Positions 25,815-34,951 of a stretch of DNA of 64,000 nt are shown one piece after another. This stretch comes from Methanobacteriota archaeon. Its GTDB lineage: Archaea > Halobacteriota > Methanosarcinia > Methanosarcinales > Methanosarcinaceae. The stretch covers positions 67,383 to 131,382 of the forward strand of contig JAEWQJ010000031.1 in NCBI GenBank assembly GCA_023399215.1. Reading direction: 5' to 3'. Below the pieces are notes generated by a model. It saw only the letters and a list, made by a program, of their open reading frames with translations, made no database searches and was not told the DNA's origin. Numbering within the stretch: the first letter of the stretch is position 1; each line of letters begins with the position of its first letter. A program made the translations under genes and the position numbers.

Positions 25815-25836
25815 GATATGTAATAATAGACATAAC
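25815..25836. promoter_or_regulatory. Mo-box-like palindrome upstream of radical SAM gene
   Basis: The sequence is GATATGT, eight bases, ACATAAC. It follows a TATA-like AATATAATATAT by about three bases on the plus strand, so a bound repressor would cover the start site of the radical SAM transcript. Confidence 0.65.
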
Positions 25837-26066
25837 GTTTAAAACTTAAAAAATGGTTAGTGATGGTGTTTTAGGTAAAAAAGAAGTTAACGTGTTTATT
25901 TATATAAAAATAATTACAGTCATCTCCAGAATAGAGTACTAATTCAAAAATGCCTCAGTTAGAAAAACTTCAAATTATACGCGAAACTGGAAAATAAAAA
26001 GATATTTCCTGCCATATAGTTCAGGATGACTCTGGCTTTATTGTGGTATTATTTGAGGGAGGTTAA

Positions 26067-27968
26067 ATGCAATGCAATATATGCGAAGTCAGGTGCGAAA
26101 TCAATAAGCATAGTATGGGCAGATGTGGCACTTATGTAAGCACTGGCAATAATATAACCCAGTACCCAGGTATGGGATATCTGGGAGCATATCCAATTTC
26201 AATCGAAGCAGTCCCTTTACATCATTTCTATCCTTCAGGCAAGTTCCTGCAAATTTTCAGTACAGGATGTAATTTTCAGTGCCCTGGTTGTATGGCACGG
26301 ATGCCAGCATCAAGTAGACCTTCGGCCCAACAAGCCTCACTCAGTCCGTCCGAGATAGTGAAAAAGGCCTTACAACAGGAGTGCCTGGGTGTAGTTTCAG
26401 CAATAAATGATCCTGTTGCTAATTACTATCTTTTCAGGGACCTTGCAGTACTGGCGCATGAAAAAAGTTTACTTGTAGGTTGTTCAACCAACTGCTATTT
26501 CACAGGTGAGACTTTAGAAGAGTTTGGGCAGCTTGTTGACTTTGTGAACGTGGGAATTAAAGGTTATTCTGACAGAGGTTATAAAAATTGTGGAGTTAGT
26601 TCATCAGCTCCTGTTTTTCGCAACATTTCCAGGCTTTATGACATGGGGGTGCATGTTGAAACTTCAGTCGCTTATTCAAAGGGAAATGAAGATGATATTA
26701 TAAAGGTCGCAGAGGCAGTGTCTGATATCTCTTCTACTATTCCGTTGCATGTCATGAGATTCCTTCCCTTCGGTTATGCTCCGATAGAACTGGAACCATC
26801 AGTGGGAGAAGCGGAAAAAATATGTTTTGACTTGCGCAGATATCTGGATTTTGTCTACCTCTTTAATTCTCCAGGCACGAAACTATTAAACACATACTGT
26901 CCTGAATGTGGCAATCTCCTGATAGAGCGGGAATTTTACAGGCCTTTTGGCTCCAGGCTTGTAAAACCCTGGGTAAGTCACAGATGTAGCTGCGGTTACA
27001 GCATTCCAGTTCAGGGGAAAGCTACCACTGAAGGCTTCAGTGAAGCAGGTTTAATGGACAGTTACAGTATAAGCCAGACTTTCAGTATGGTTCATGCAGT
27101 ACTTACATGTCTGGGAGTACTGGACGATTATAAACTAATGGATATCTGGGGTGAGAATAAATTAATGGATGTCTGGAGTAAGGTCTCAAACCCCAAAACC
27201 CTTACACAAATACATTATATGATACGGCAGCCGTACTCTTATCTGGAGTTCATCAGGTTTATTGCTGAAAAAGCTAATATGCCAAAAAAAGGAGAAGAAC
27301 TTGTTTCTTTCATTCATAAGCGCTTGAAAATTGTCCAGAATCTTTCAGCAGGAAAAAGTAGTTATTATGTGTATTATTGCATGGGATCTCCTTTCTTTGC
27401 CCTGAATGCCGGCAGAATGGAAAATAACCTTGTGACATTTTCCGGTGGTGTGAGTATCAATAAGCAGCTTCAAAAGGAAGGTAACCTGGGTTTAAGTGTT
27501 TCTCCTTCCTTTATTAATGAGCACAATCCTGGGGTTATTTTTGTCTCCGGTTTCCTTTCCCGTCCTCTCGATGAGTTCTATGCTTTGTGCCAGAAATATG
27601 GAATACATGCCGATGCTGTGACACAGCATCGGGTCTATGAAATTCCACCTTCCTGGGATTTTGGAAGCCCTCGCTGGATATTGGGACTAATGTATATAGC
27701 AGATAAGTTGCATCCCGGAAAACTTGAAGTTGACCTGAGAAAGGAAGCAGATGATTTTTATTTGCAATTTTATGGTATGCGGTTTAAGGAAGCCAGACCT
27801 AACAGGTCTTTCCACAGGCCTTCCTCTGGTATTTGGCCACACACGCAAACACTGTATAATGACCTCAAAATGGAGATGCCAAAGCAGGGCTCTACTAAAA
27901 ATTTCGGCAATGAGATTATTCAACCTTTTAACATCCTGCCAACCTGTAAAATAAAGCTCAAAGGATGA
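26067..27968 (+). CDS. radical SAM protein fused to half of a TroA-type binding fold
   Basis: The 633-residue product has a Cys-rich N-terminus (Cys3, 6, 10, 20) and a radical SAM CxxxCxxC at Cys68, 72, 75 (STGCNFQCPGC), as in PflA-like activases. A zinc-ribbon-like CPEC...CSC lies near residues 275-310. From about residue 430 the sequence follows the C-terminal lobe of the FecB/BtuF lipoproteins in this window (NPGVIFVSG, HRVYEIPPS, PRWILGLMYIADKLHP, KEADDFYLQFYG). There is no signal peptide, so it should be cytoplasmic. It is divergent from vnfH, behind a Mo-box-like operator. A good GAGGGAGG precedes the ATG. A role in cofactor or metal handling for V-nitrogenase is inference; the activity is unknown. 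Confidence 0.8.
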   Translation: MQCNICEVRCEINKHSMGRCGTYVSTGNNITQYPGMGYLGAYPISIEAVPLHHFYPSGKFLQIFSTGCNFQCPGCMARMPASSRPSAQQASLSPSEIVKKALQQECLGVVSAINDPVANYYLFRDLAVLAHEKSLLVGCSTNCYFTGETLEEFGQLVDFVNVGIKGYSDRGYKNCGVSSSAPVFRNISRLYDMGVHVETSVAYSKGNEDDIIKVAEAVSDISSTIPLHVMRFLPFGYAPIELEPSVGEAEKICFDLRRYLDFVYLFNSPGTKLLNTYCPECGNLLIEREFYRPFGSRLVKPWVSHRCSCGYSIPVQGKATTEGFSEAGLMDSYSISQTFSMVHAVLTCLGVLDDYKLMDIWGENKLMDVWSKVSNPKTLTQIHYMIRQPYSYLEFIRFIAEKANMPKKGEELVSFIHKRLKIVQNLSAGKSSYYVYYCMGSPFFALNAGRMENNLVTFSGGVSINKQLQKEGNLGLSVSPSFINEHNPGVIFVSGFLSRPLDEFYALCQKYGIHADAVTQHRVYEIPPSWDFGSPRWILGLMYIADKLHPGKLEVDLRKEADDFYLQFYGMRFKEARPNRSFHRPSSGIWPHTQTLYNDLKMEMPKQGSTKNFGNEIIQPFNILPTCKIKLKG

Positions 27969-28151
27969 CAAGTAATCGAACGAGTTTCTAATAATGAAAT
28001 GATAGCTCCAAGGCTTTATGAGTTTGGGAACAAAAGTTATATTAGTGCTTCAATTCCAAAATTAATTCCTTATTTTCTGGAAAAAATCCATGTTCTTCGA
28101 ATCGATTCAAAAGTCAAGTTTTATGAACATACTTCGGAATCACAGTACTAG
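27969..28151 (+). pseudogene. in-frame open extension after radical SAM stop
   Basis: The frame remains open for 60 codons beyond the TGA, and within it an ATG at 27999 would give a 50-residue protein with LYEFGNKSYISASIPKLIPY. It may be a decayed 3' part, a small gene, or chance. No ribosome site or family was recognised. Confidence 0.25.
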
Positions 28152-28246
28152 TGTACCAATAGACAACGTTTCTGAAACTAGTTTTTGTCCTCTATGCTAT
28201 ATTTAAAAAGAAAAAAATGCGGTTTAGCTGTAAAATTTAATTAGAT

Positions 28247-28828
28247 TTAATTTTTTTCTTTCTGAAGAGCTAAATCCAGTACATTTTCGTATACTTCTTT
28301 ACCCTCTATTTTTAGAATCCTGGCCGTTGATCTTTCAGTAGTAACGTTCCCATCCTCCTGCATATAAACATATTTCCCGTTTTCAATGCCCACGATTACA
28401 GAAGAGTCAGGGATTACATATATTCCAAAGTAATCAGCAAGTTTCTTACTTTTATCTATATCTATGGTCACAACTGTGGCTCTACCTGCATAATCTGTTG
28501 CAACCTGAGCCAAAACAGGGTTTAACTCCTGGCACTCTTCACACCACTCAGCTCCGAGTTTCAAAAGAACAGGTCCTTTTTTGAGAGATGTATTTATCTG
28601 ATCCAGTTGGGTAACTTCTACAACAGTACTGTTTTCCTGTGTTTCCTGAGAATTAGTGGAATTTTCCTGTATCTCCTGAGAATTTATAGAATTTTCCTGT
28701 ATCTCCTGAGAATTTGTAGAATTTTCCTGGGCATCCTGAGGATTCGTGACATTCGTCTTGCTATTAATACAGCCAGCTGCTAAGATCACAGCCGCAAAGA
28801 GAACCAATAGTATCACTAATTTATTCAT
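28247..28828 (-). CDS. thioredoxin-like lipoprotein
   Basis: The 193-residue product has a signal peptide ending in the lipobox LAAGC, a 45-residue linker made of NSQEIQENST-like repeats, and a thioredoxin fold with the redox motif WCEEC and a cis-Pro region VIPDSSV. It is anchored outside the membrane and probably reduces or exchanges disulfides in surface proteins. The upstream region holds a palindrome AGTGTTCACACT (28883-28894) that may be an operator. It is not clearly linked to the vnf genes. Confidence 0.82.
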   Translation of the reverse strand: MNKLVILLVLFAAVILAAGCINSKTNVTNPQDAQENSTNSQEIQENSINSQEIQENSTNSQETQENSTVVEVTQLDQINTSLKKGPVLLKLGAEWCEECQELNPVLAQVATDYAGRATVVTIDIDKSKKLADYFGIYVIPDSSVIVGIENGKYVYMQEDGNVTTERSTARILKIEGKEVYENVLDLALQKEKN

Positions 28829-29136
28829 ATTTGTCGTCTACTATATTACTGATTTTTTTTAAGACCTTAAAGGTGATACAGATATAGTGTTCACACTGTT
28901 ATATATCTTATATTTACATCACTTATTTATTTAAACTGTGTAAGTTCCCACCTATCTGTCTGTGTATGCGTATTCCAAATAACTAAAGTTTAAACCATAA
29001 CTGAGGGATTGTATAACTACTAATGAAAAATACTAAAGTCATATCTCCAAAAGCACTTGAAGTAAAACAATTAAAAAAAGTAATGGAGAAAAAAAGCTCT
29101 CCAAACAAGTAATACTTCAAAACATACTCAGATAAC
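28829..29136. other. intergenic region with palindrome and tiny frame
   Basis: Includes the AGTGTTCACACT palindrome before the thioredoxin-like gene. On the plus strand a 29-codon Lys-rich frame (29023-29112, starting MKNTKVISPKALEV) could be a small protein. Its ribosome site is weak (GAGGG 15 bases away). Confidence 0.4.
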
Positions 29137-30798
29137 TTAGTCAACTATCCCGCCTGTGTTTGCGGAATGGACTGAGCGCTGGTACCTGGAAAGGTAACCT
29201 GTGATCTCAATTTTTGGAGGCACAAAGGCATCTTTCCGCTGCTTAAGCTCTTCGTCTGAAATTTTCAGGTTCAGGGCTCTTTCAGGAATATTGATTTCGA
29301 TCATATCCCCATCTTTCACAAGAGCAATTGGCCCTCCTTCAATGGCTTCAGGGGAGACATGCCCTATGCAGGGTCCACGAGTACCTCCGGAAAAACGTCC
29401 GTCAGTTATCAGAGCAACCGATTCCAGCAGGTCCATACCCCCAAGTGCGGCTGTAGCTGCAAGCATTTCCCGCATTCCAGGGCCGCCTTTCGGGCCTTCG
29501 TATCGTATAATTACAACGTCTCCAGGTTTAACATTGCCTGCAAGGATACTTTCCATAGCAGCTTTTTCGCCGTCATAAACCCGTGCAGGACCTGTATGAA
29601 CATGCATTCGGGGATCAACTGCAGCCTGTTTAACAACCGAGCCTCCAGGAGCAAGACTGCCTTTAAGGACTGCAATTCCTCCCTGAGCATGAATTGGATT
29701 TTCAAGAGTTCCTATAATCTCTTTATTAAGCTTCGGATTAACAATGTCCAGTTCCTTCAGGTTTTCCCCGATAGTCTTGCCGTTGACAGTACGTTGCTCC
29801 AGATGGAGTTTAGTGGAAAGCCTCTGCATAATTGCCTGAACTCCACCTGCTCTGTCAAAATGTAACATAAAATTTGACCCTCCAGGACGAAGCGAGATCA
29901 GGTGAGGTGTTTCCCGGCTCAGTTCATCAAATTTCTCAAGAGGGAGATTCAGCCCGAATTCATGAGCAAGTGCAGGAAGGTGCAGAGTGGTATTTGTGCT
30001 ACCCCCAACTGCCATGTCTACCATTATGGCGTTCTCAAAAGATTTAAAAGTGACAATTTTTCTGGGAGTCAGGTTCTCTTTAACCATTTCGACGATACGC
30101 TCACCGGATTCCTTGGCAATTCGGACCTTTTTTGCATCCACTGCGTGAGCAGTTGCACAGCCTGGAAGACTTAGGCCAAGTGCTTCGGTCATACAGGCCA
30201 TAGTATTTGCAGTAAACATCCCTGCGCAGGACCCCGCTCCATTACATGCAAAATTTTCAAGCCTTTTAAGGTCGTCGTCTGAAATCTTGCCTACTCTATG
30301 GGCCCCTACTCCTTCGGAGACTGAGATGAAGTCCTTGTAACCGTCATCGATGTATCCAGGGAGCATAGGCCCTCCGGTTACGACAATTGCAGGGATATCA
30401 AGTCTGCCTGCTGCCATAAGGTGACCTGGCACGATTTTGTCGCATGTGGGAATGAGGACCATACCATCAAACTGATGAGCTTGAACCATCAGTTCAATTG
30501 TATCTTCTATAATTTCTCTACTAGGAAGGGAATATTTCATACCCTCATGCCCCATTGCAATACCGTCGCAGACTCCTATGGTAGGGAATTCAAAAGGAAC
30601 TCCTCCGGCATTCCTGATTCCGGCTTTTACAGCCTCAGCAAGTTTGTTCAGGTGCATATGACCCGGAATTATATCGTTCCAGGAATTGACAACTGCAATA
30701 AACGGCTTTCTCATCTCGGAATCTGTGACTCCTGTCGCTTTTAGAAGTGAGCGATTTGGAGCTCTTTCCGGCCCTTTTTTGATGATATCGCTTCTCAT
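29137..30798 (-). CDS. ilvD: dihydroxy-acid dehydratase
   Basis: An Fe-S dehydratase of branched-chain amino acid synthesis that turns dihydroxy-isovalerate and -methylvalerate into the 2-oxo acids. At about 553 residues it is full length. Visible motifs are PTCDKIVPGHLMAAGRLD, GAGSCAGMFTANTM (cluster Cys residues) and TDGRFSGGTRGPCIGHVSPEA. The ATG used has GGAGAT eight bases upstream and yields the conserved MRSDIIKKGPERAP N-terminus. A longer start six codons earlier is unlikely. A TATA-like TATATATAG precedes it at about 30845. Confidence 0.95.
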   Translation of the reverse strand: MRSDIIKKGPERAPNRSLLKATGVTDSEMRKPFIAVVNSWNDIIPGHMHLNKLAEAVKAGIRNAGGVPFEFPTIGVCDGIAMGHEGMKYSLPSREIIEDTIELMVQAHQFDGMVLIPTCDKIVPGHLMAAGRLDIPAIVVTGGPMLPGYIDDGYKDFISVSEGVGAHRVGKISDDDLKRLENFACNGAGSCAGMFTANTMACMTEALGLSLPGCATAHAVDAKKVRIAKESGERIVEMVKENLTPRKIVTFKSFENAIMVDMAVGGSTNTTLHLPALAHEFGLNLPLEKFDELSRETPHLISLRPGGSNFMLHFDRAGGVQAIMQRLSTKLHLEQRTVNGKTIGENLKELDIVNPKLNKEIIGTLENPIHAQGGIAVLKGSLAPGGSVVKQAAVDPRMHVHTGPARVYDGEKAAMESILAGNVKPGDVVIIRYEGPKGGPGMREMLAATAALGGMDLLESVALITDGRFSGGTRGPCIGHVSPEAIEGGPIALVKDGDMIEINIPERALNLKISDEELKQRKDAFVPPKIEITGYLSRYQRSVHSANTGGIVD

Positions 30799-31025
30799 GT
30801 TAAATCTCCATAACATTTCGTAATGAGAATAAAAAGTTATACTATATATACGACTTACGCGCTTGAAGCTAAGTTAGAGAGATTAAACATTCTCGATAAA
30901 GTAGAGTATCCAAATATTAAGAGTATTTGTATAGATCTCTAACCTATTAAATTAGAAGATAAGTTTATTAACCGTCAACAGTTATTGGGACTGGAAATCA
31001 CTTATAGAGAATAGCCACCTCTGAG

Positions 31026-31316
31026 ATGATATCAATGGATTCAATGGAAAAAATATTTGGAAAAACCGCACAGATGACAGTTCTTAAGAACTTGATAAAA
31101 AACCAGAACGAACCAACCTATCTTTCAGGGATAGCTGAAGAAACTGGCCTGTCTCATTCCAGTGTATCAAGGGTTATCACACCTCTGGTTCTTTCAGGCA
31201 TTGTTCAGGAAAAACCCCTGGGTAAGCAAATCCGAACTTTCCAACTGAACATGGACAATGAGGCAACTGGTGTTATTATAGATTTTTACAGCAAAATTAA
31301 TCAGATACTGAACTAA
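31026..31316 (+). CDS. small winged-helix DNA-binding protein
   Basis: The 96-residue product consists almost entirely of a MarR/ArsR-like winged helix: a start helix FGKTAQMTVLKNLI, a helix-turn-helix YLSGIAEETGLSHSSVSRVITPLV, then a wing KPLGKQIRTFQL. It is divergent from ilvD with about 230 bases between, so it may regulate that promoter or its own. The ATG nine bases further in is an alternative start. No ligand-binding domain is present. Confidence 0.8.
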   Translation: MISMDSMEKIFGKTAQMTVLKNLIKNQNEPTYLSGIAEETGLSHSSVSRVITPLVLSGIVQEKPLGKQIRTFQLNMDNEATGVIIDFYSKINQILN

Positions 31317-32106
31317 GTCTGAATAATAAGAAGCAAGGGAAGTTAAAACTTCCCAAAGTTATTTTTTTATTTTTTTGTCTCTTTAAAACTCATACAAAAC
31401 TTCCATAATTGGCTGAAGTGGCCTCTCGTGTGGTTTTATCCTTAGTTTATCCTTAGTTTATCCTCAGTTTCTCCTTAATTTTCTCCTTAATTTTCTCTTT
31501 GTTTTATCGCTCGGTAGACAACACTTTCCAGTAAACGTATCATTTATCCAGTAAACTCCGGCATGATGTAGCCATCCAGGTCTTTTTAAAGAAAACTTTG
31601 TTGCCCCAGGGGCCAGTAAAATATTTGGATTTTTAAAATAAGTTTTAATTTTTAGAGTAATATTTGGATTTTAAGATGATTTTTGAGTCTTATAGGAAGT
31701 TTTGAGTTTTAGAAATGAGCCCGAAATGACCAGTTCAATGATATTTGAGAGCCTATAAGCATTCAGGACTCAATCGAAATCTCTATTTTTAGCACTCAGT
31801 CAGCCAGCAGCCAAAACAAACTGAAACCCATAAGATTAAATATGTTTTATCCTTATTTCCCTTGAAATCGGCGCTGGTAAGGCGATAAAAACCAGTTAAT
31901 GCCCGAAAATAAACAAAAGACACATCAGGAAAACCTAACACTATAATTCTCGCCAAAAAATAATTCTCGCCAAAAAATAAATCAAATACCTTATAATTAG
32001 TATGGTGAAAATGAGAATTATTTACTTATCTTATTTAATCCCGCATTCGAGTCCCGAAAAGCGGGGACATTCAGTTAATTTCAAAATTTAAAATTGAGGT
32101 TTATAA
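31317..32106. other. long intergenic region upstream of purS
   Basis: Contains two low-complexity repeat tracts: TTTATCCTTAG/TTTTCTCCTTAA words at 31434-31498 and a 17-base tandem duplicate TAATTCTCGCCAAAAAA at 31944-31977. A CCCGC...GCGGG hairpin lies at 32040-32066. The hairpin sits 40 bases before purS and may be a leader structure. No gene seen. Confidence 0.45.
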
Positions 32107-32358
32107 ATGCAGTACCAGGCAACAGTTAGAATTGAACAGAAAGCAGGTATGCTTGACCCTGAAGGCACTACCGCAAAAAGGGCTCTCGGACAACTTGGCT
32201 ACCAGGTCAGTAGCGTAAAGACCGCAAAGCTGTATGAAATCGTGCTTGAGGCCGAGTCTGCCGAGATTGCAAACCAGAAAGTTGACGAGATGTGCCAGAA
32301 ACTTATTGCAAACCCAATTATCCATAATTATACAATTGAGCTCAAGGAACTTAACTGA
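32107..32358 (+). CDS. purS: FGAM synthase PurS subunit
   Basis: The 83-residue protein matches the small bridging subunit of phosphoribosylformylglycinamidine synthase, starting YQATVRIEQKAGMLDPEG with ALGQLGYQVSSVKTAKLYEI. It holds PurQ and PurL together. It is followed by purQ after 63 bases, forming an operon, and purL must lie elsewhere. Confidence 0.93.
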   Translation: MQYQATVRIEQKAGMLDPEGTTAKRALGQLGYQVSSVKTAKLYEIVLEAESAEIANQKVDEMCQKLIANPIIHNYTIELKELN

Positions 32359-32421
32359 GGCGTGTGGATAAGCGACTGAGGCATAAGAAAAAGCCAAAGC
32401 TTTGAAAATTGAGGGAAAAAA

Positions 32422-33120
32422 ATGAAAATTGCCATACTTCAGTTCGGAGGCACAAACTGCGACCAGGACGTCCTGCATGTCCTTAAAGACGTTGTAGGTG
32501 TGGACGCCGAGACTGTCTGGTACAAACAGGAAGATCTGACAGGTTTTGACGGAGTCGTCGTCCCTGGAGGCTTCTCATACGGAGATTATCTCAGGGCAGG
32601 AGCAATTGCAGCACGCACTCCAATAATGAACTCAGTAAAAAAACTCGCAGCCGAAGGTAAGCCTGTGCTTGGGATCTGCAATGGTTTTCAGATTCTGACC
32701 GAAGCCCGGGTGCTTGAGGGTGCTCTGACAACTAACGAGTACCCGAAATTCCGGTGCCACTGGACTAACCTCAGGGTAGAGACCGTTGATACGCCTTTCA
32801 CCTCAAAGTTCAGGAAAGGCGAAGTTATCAGAATGCCTATTGCCCATATGGAAGGTCAGTTCTATGCCGAAGAGAAAACCCTGGCCGAGCTTGACGAAAA
32901 CGAGCAGGTTGTCTTCCGTTATGTGGATGAAAACGGAAAAGTAACGGATGCAGCTAATCCTAATGGTTCTCTAGAAAATATCGCAGGAATTGTAAACACT
33001 TCCAAAAATATCTTAGGTCTCATGCCCCATCCGGAAAGAGCTTCCGAATCGGTCCTGGGTTCAGACGATGGTCTGCGGATTTTTGAGTCCATGGTGGATT
33101 ATATTACTGAGAACTTCTGA
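32422..33120 (+). CDS. purQ: FGAM synthase glutaminase PurQ
   Basis: A class I glutamine amidotransferase of 232 residues that supplies ammonia for purine ring synthesis. It starts MKIAILQFGGTNCDQD and has the nucleophile in GICNGFQILTEA and the catalytic His-Glu in LMPHPERASE. A GAGGGAAAAAA precedes the ATG. A T-rich tract follows the stop and may terminate transcription. Confidence 0.94.
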   Translation: MKIAILQFGGTNCDQDVLHVLKDVVGVDAETVWYKQEDLTGFDGVVVPGGFSYGDYLRAGAIAARTPIMNSVKKLAAEGKPVLGICNGFQILTEARVLEGALTTNEYPKFRCHWTNLRVETVDTPFTSKFRKGEVIRMPIAHMEGQFYAEEKTLAELDENEQVVFRYVDENGKVTDAANPNGSLENIAGIVNTSKNILGLMPHPERASESVLGSDDGLRIFESMVDYITENF

Positions 33121-33600
33121 GAACTTCTTAATATTTCTAAAAATTTTTATAAATTTTCAAGAATTTTTATAAATTTTTAATAAGTTCTTGGAATTTCTGA
33201 TATATATTTCAATTTTATTTTCCTATATTTCCGCATTTTTCTTTCCTTTTATTTTTCAGAACTTCTTTGTTTTTAACACAATTTCTCCAATTTTACGAAT
33301 TTGCCCCTTTACACTCCTATGTTAATCTCTTACATCTATCTTGAATTCCTTTTCATGACCTCTACTTTTTCCTCAGATAATCACGCTGGACTCAAAATTT
33401 GATATTTTTAAAATTGTATCTAATTTTCAACGCCAGGTGGGTCTATTGAATATACAGATAAAAAGAAGTTCAGGCTTATTTTTCAGAAAATATGTTTCAA
33501 AATCATTTTATCATCGGAGATTATTATTCATACAAGTTATTATAAAAACAGTAATTGTTTTTCTATATATATAATTCAGAATTAAGGGGCATGCTGGTTT
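33121..33600. other. intergenic AT-rich region
   Basis: After purQ come T-rich words repeated as AAATTTTTATAAATTTT, a plausible terminator zone. A TATATATATAAT lies about 35 bases upstream of the NosD-like gene and is probably its TATA box. No gene seen. Confidence 0.45.
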
Positions 33601-34626
33601 ATGAAAAGAAAATTAATCCAAAACATCTGCATAACTTTTCTTCTTGTGCTGGGCGTAATAGCTACTCAGGCAAGTGCTGCGGTTCTTGCCGTAGGCGTTA
33701 ACGGGGGAGAAAATTATACTTTGATTCAAGAAGCTGTCAATAATTCACAGAATGGGGATACAATTGTTGTAAGCCCTGGTATATACATAGAAAATATAAA
33801 CGTGAATAAAGAGGTTGCAATTATCTCAAAAACTGATGCTTCAGGCGACAGGCTGAACCGTACCTATGTAATAGGCGCAGTTCCGGCAAATGACGTATTC
33901 AGTATTAAATCAAATAACGTGAGAATAACCGGTTTCCATATTATGGGAGGTCCATCAGGAATTGATGCTTATCGGGAAGTCGGGATTTACCTTGAAGGCG
34001 TGCAGAACTGTTCCTTAAGTAACAATACCCTGATGTTGAATGACGTGGGCATTGGCCTCAATAATTCTCAAGGCAATTTCCTTGACAACAATCAGATATG
34101 TCTTGGTTCTACAGGAATCATTCTTTTCAGGTCAAACGAAAACAGGTTGTTTGACAACCTGGTAGAGACGAATGACGAGGGAATCCTGCTGGATAATTCT
34201 ACTAATAATACTCTTGTGAATAACTCTGCAGAATCAAATGATATAGGACTCCTACTTGACACTTCAAGAACTAACATGCTTGAAAACAACTCCATTTCAA
34301 GAAACAGTTATGGAGTAGTCCTCGAAAATATGGCAGAATCTAATACTCTGACTAATAACAGCCTGTACATGAATGGTCTTGGAATTTACCTTAGAGGGGC
34401 TACCGGTAATATGATTTTCCTCAATAAGTTCTTCAACTTCATCAATGCAGTGGATGAAGGAACGAATTCCTGGAACAGCAGTTCAGCAGGCAATAAGTGG
34501 AAAGATTATAACGGAACAGATGCTGACGGAAACGGTATAGGTGACACTCCTTATGTTGTTAACCAGACAACAGGAAGCATAGACTACATGCCTCTGGCAA
34601 ATAACGTTTCCTCAGGTAATCAATGA
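33601..34626 (+). CDS. secreted NosD-like right-handed beta-helix protein
   Basis: The 341-residue protein has a signal peptide (residues 1-26, ending SASA) and an array of about ten beta-helix coils with repeats such as NNVRITGF, GIYLEGVQNCSLSNN, GIGLNNSQGN and GILLDNSTNNT. The C-terminal GNKWKDYNGTDADGNGIGDTPY segment is typical of Methanosarcina surface NosD/PbH1 proteins. It probably binds glycans or belongs to the cell envelope. It is rich in Asn-x-Ser/Thr glycosylation sites. The enzymatic role, if any, is unknown. Confidence 0.85.
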   Translation: MKRKLIQNICITFLLVLGVIATQASAAVLAVGVNGGENYTLIQEAVNNSQNGDTIVVSPGIYIENINVNKEVAIISKTDASGDRLNRTYVIGAVPANDVFSIKSNNVRITGFHIMGGPSGIDAYREVGIYLEGVQNCSLSNNTLMLNDVGIGLNNSQGNFLDNNQICLGSTGIILFRSNENRLFDNLVETNDEGILLDNSTNNTLVNNSAESNDIGLLLDTSRTNMLENNSISRNSYGVVLENMAESNTLTNNSLYMNGLGIYLRGATGNMIFLNKFFNFINAVDEGTNSWNSSSAGNKWKDYNGTDADGNGIGDTPYVVNQTTGSIDYMPLANNVSSGNQ

Positions 34627-34951
34627 AATATAAGTAGCAATTACACTGGAATGTCGTAAAAGTAAAGAGTACTAAATAAAGAAATCTGCTAAACTTTTGC
34701 TGGTAAGAGCTTAAAAACAAAAACGGCTTACTTTCTTTTTAATTTTTATTGTTTTTTATTATTTATATTCAATTTTTCGTTTTAATTTTTATTATTTTTA
34801 ATCATTGTTATTCAGTTTTTAATTTTCAATTTTCTCCCTTTTTAATATTATTTTATTTTAACTTATTTTCTTCGTAAAGTGATACCCTTTTTAAGAAGAC
34901 TCCCTGTAATCTTCCTATTTTTCAGCTCTCTTTTTGTAGTTTCTCGAATAC
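34627..34951. other. intergenic T-rich region
   Basis: A run of TTTTTATTATTTTTAATT-type low complexity (34735-34860) between the convergent NosD-like and rnhB genes. It probably provides terminators for both strands. Confidence 0.4.

Larger units (their letters stand above)
25134..26066. other. divergent regulatory region between vnfH and radical SAM gene
   Basis: Over 900 bases without a gene. It contains three strong Mo-box-like palindromes and one weaker TTATGT-N7-ACATAA at 25291-25309. It also holds TATA-like boxes for both directions (TTTATATATAG reading minus near 25445-25456; AATATAATATAT reading plus near 25802-25812) and long leaders on both sides. I saw no NrpR-type GGAA-N6-TTCC site. 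Confidence 0.7.
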
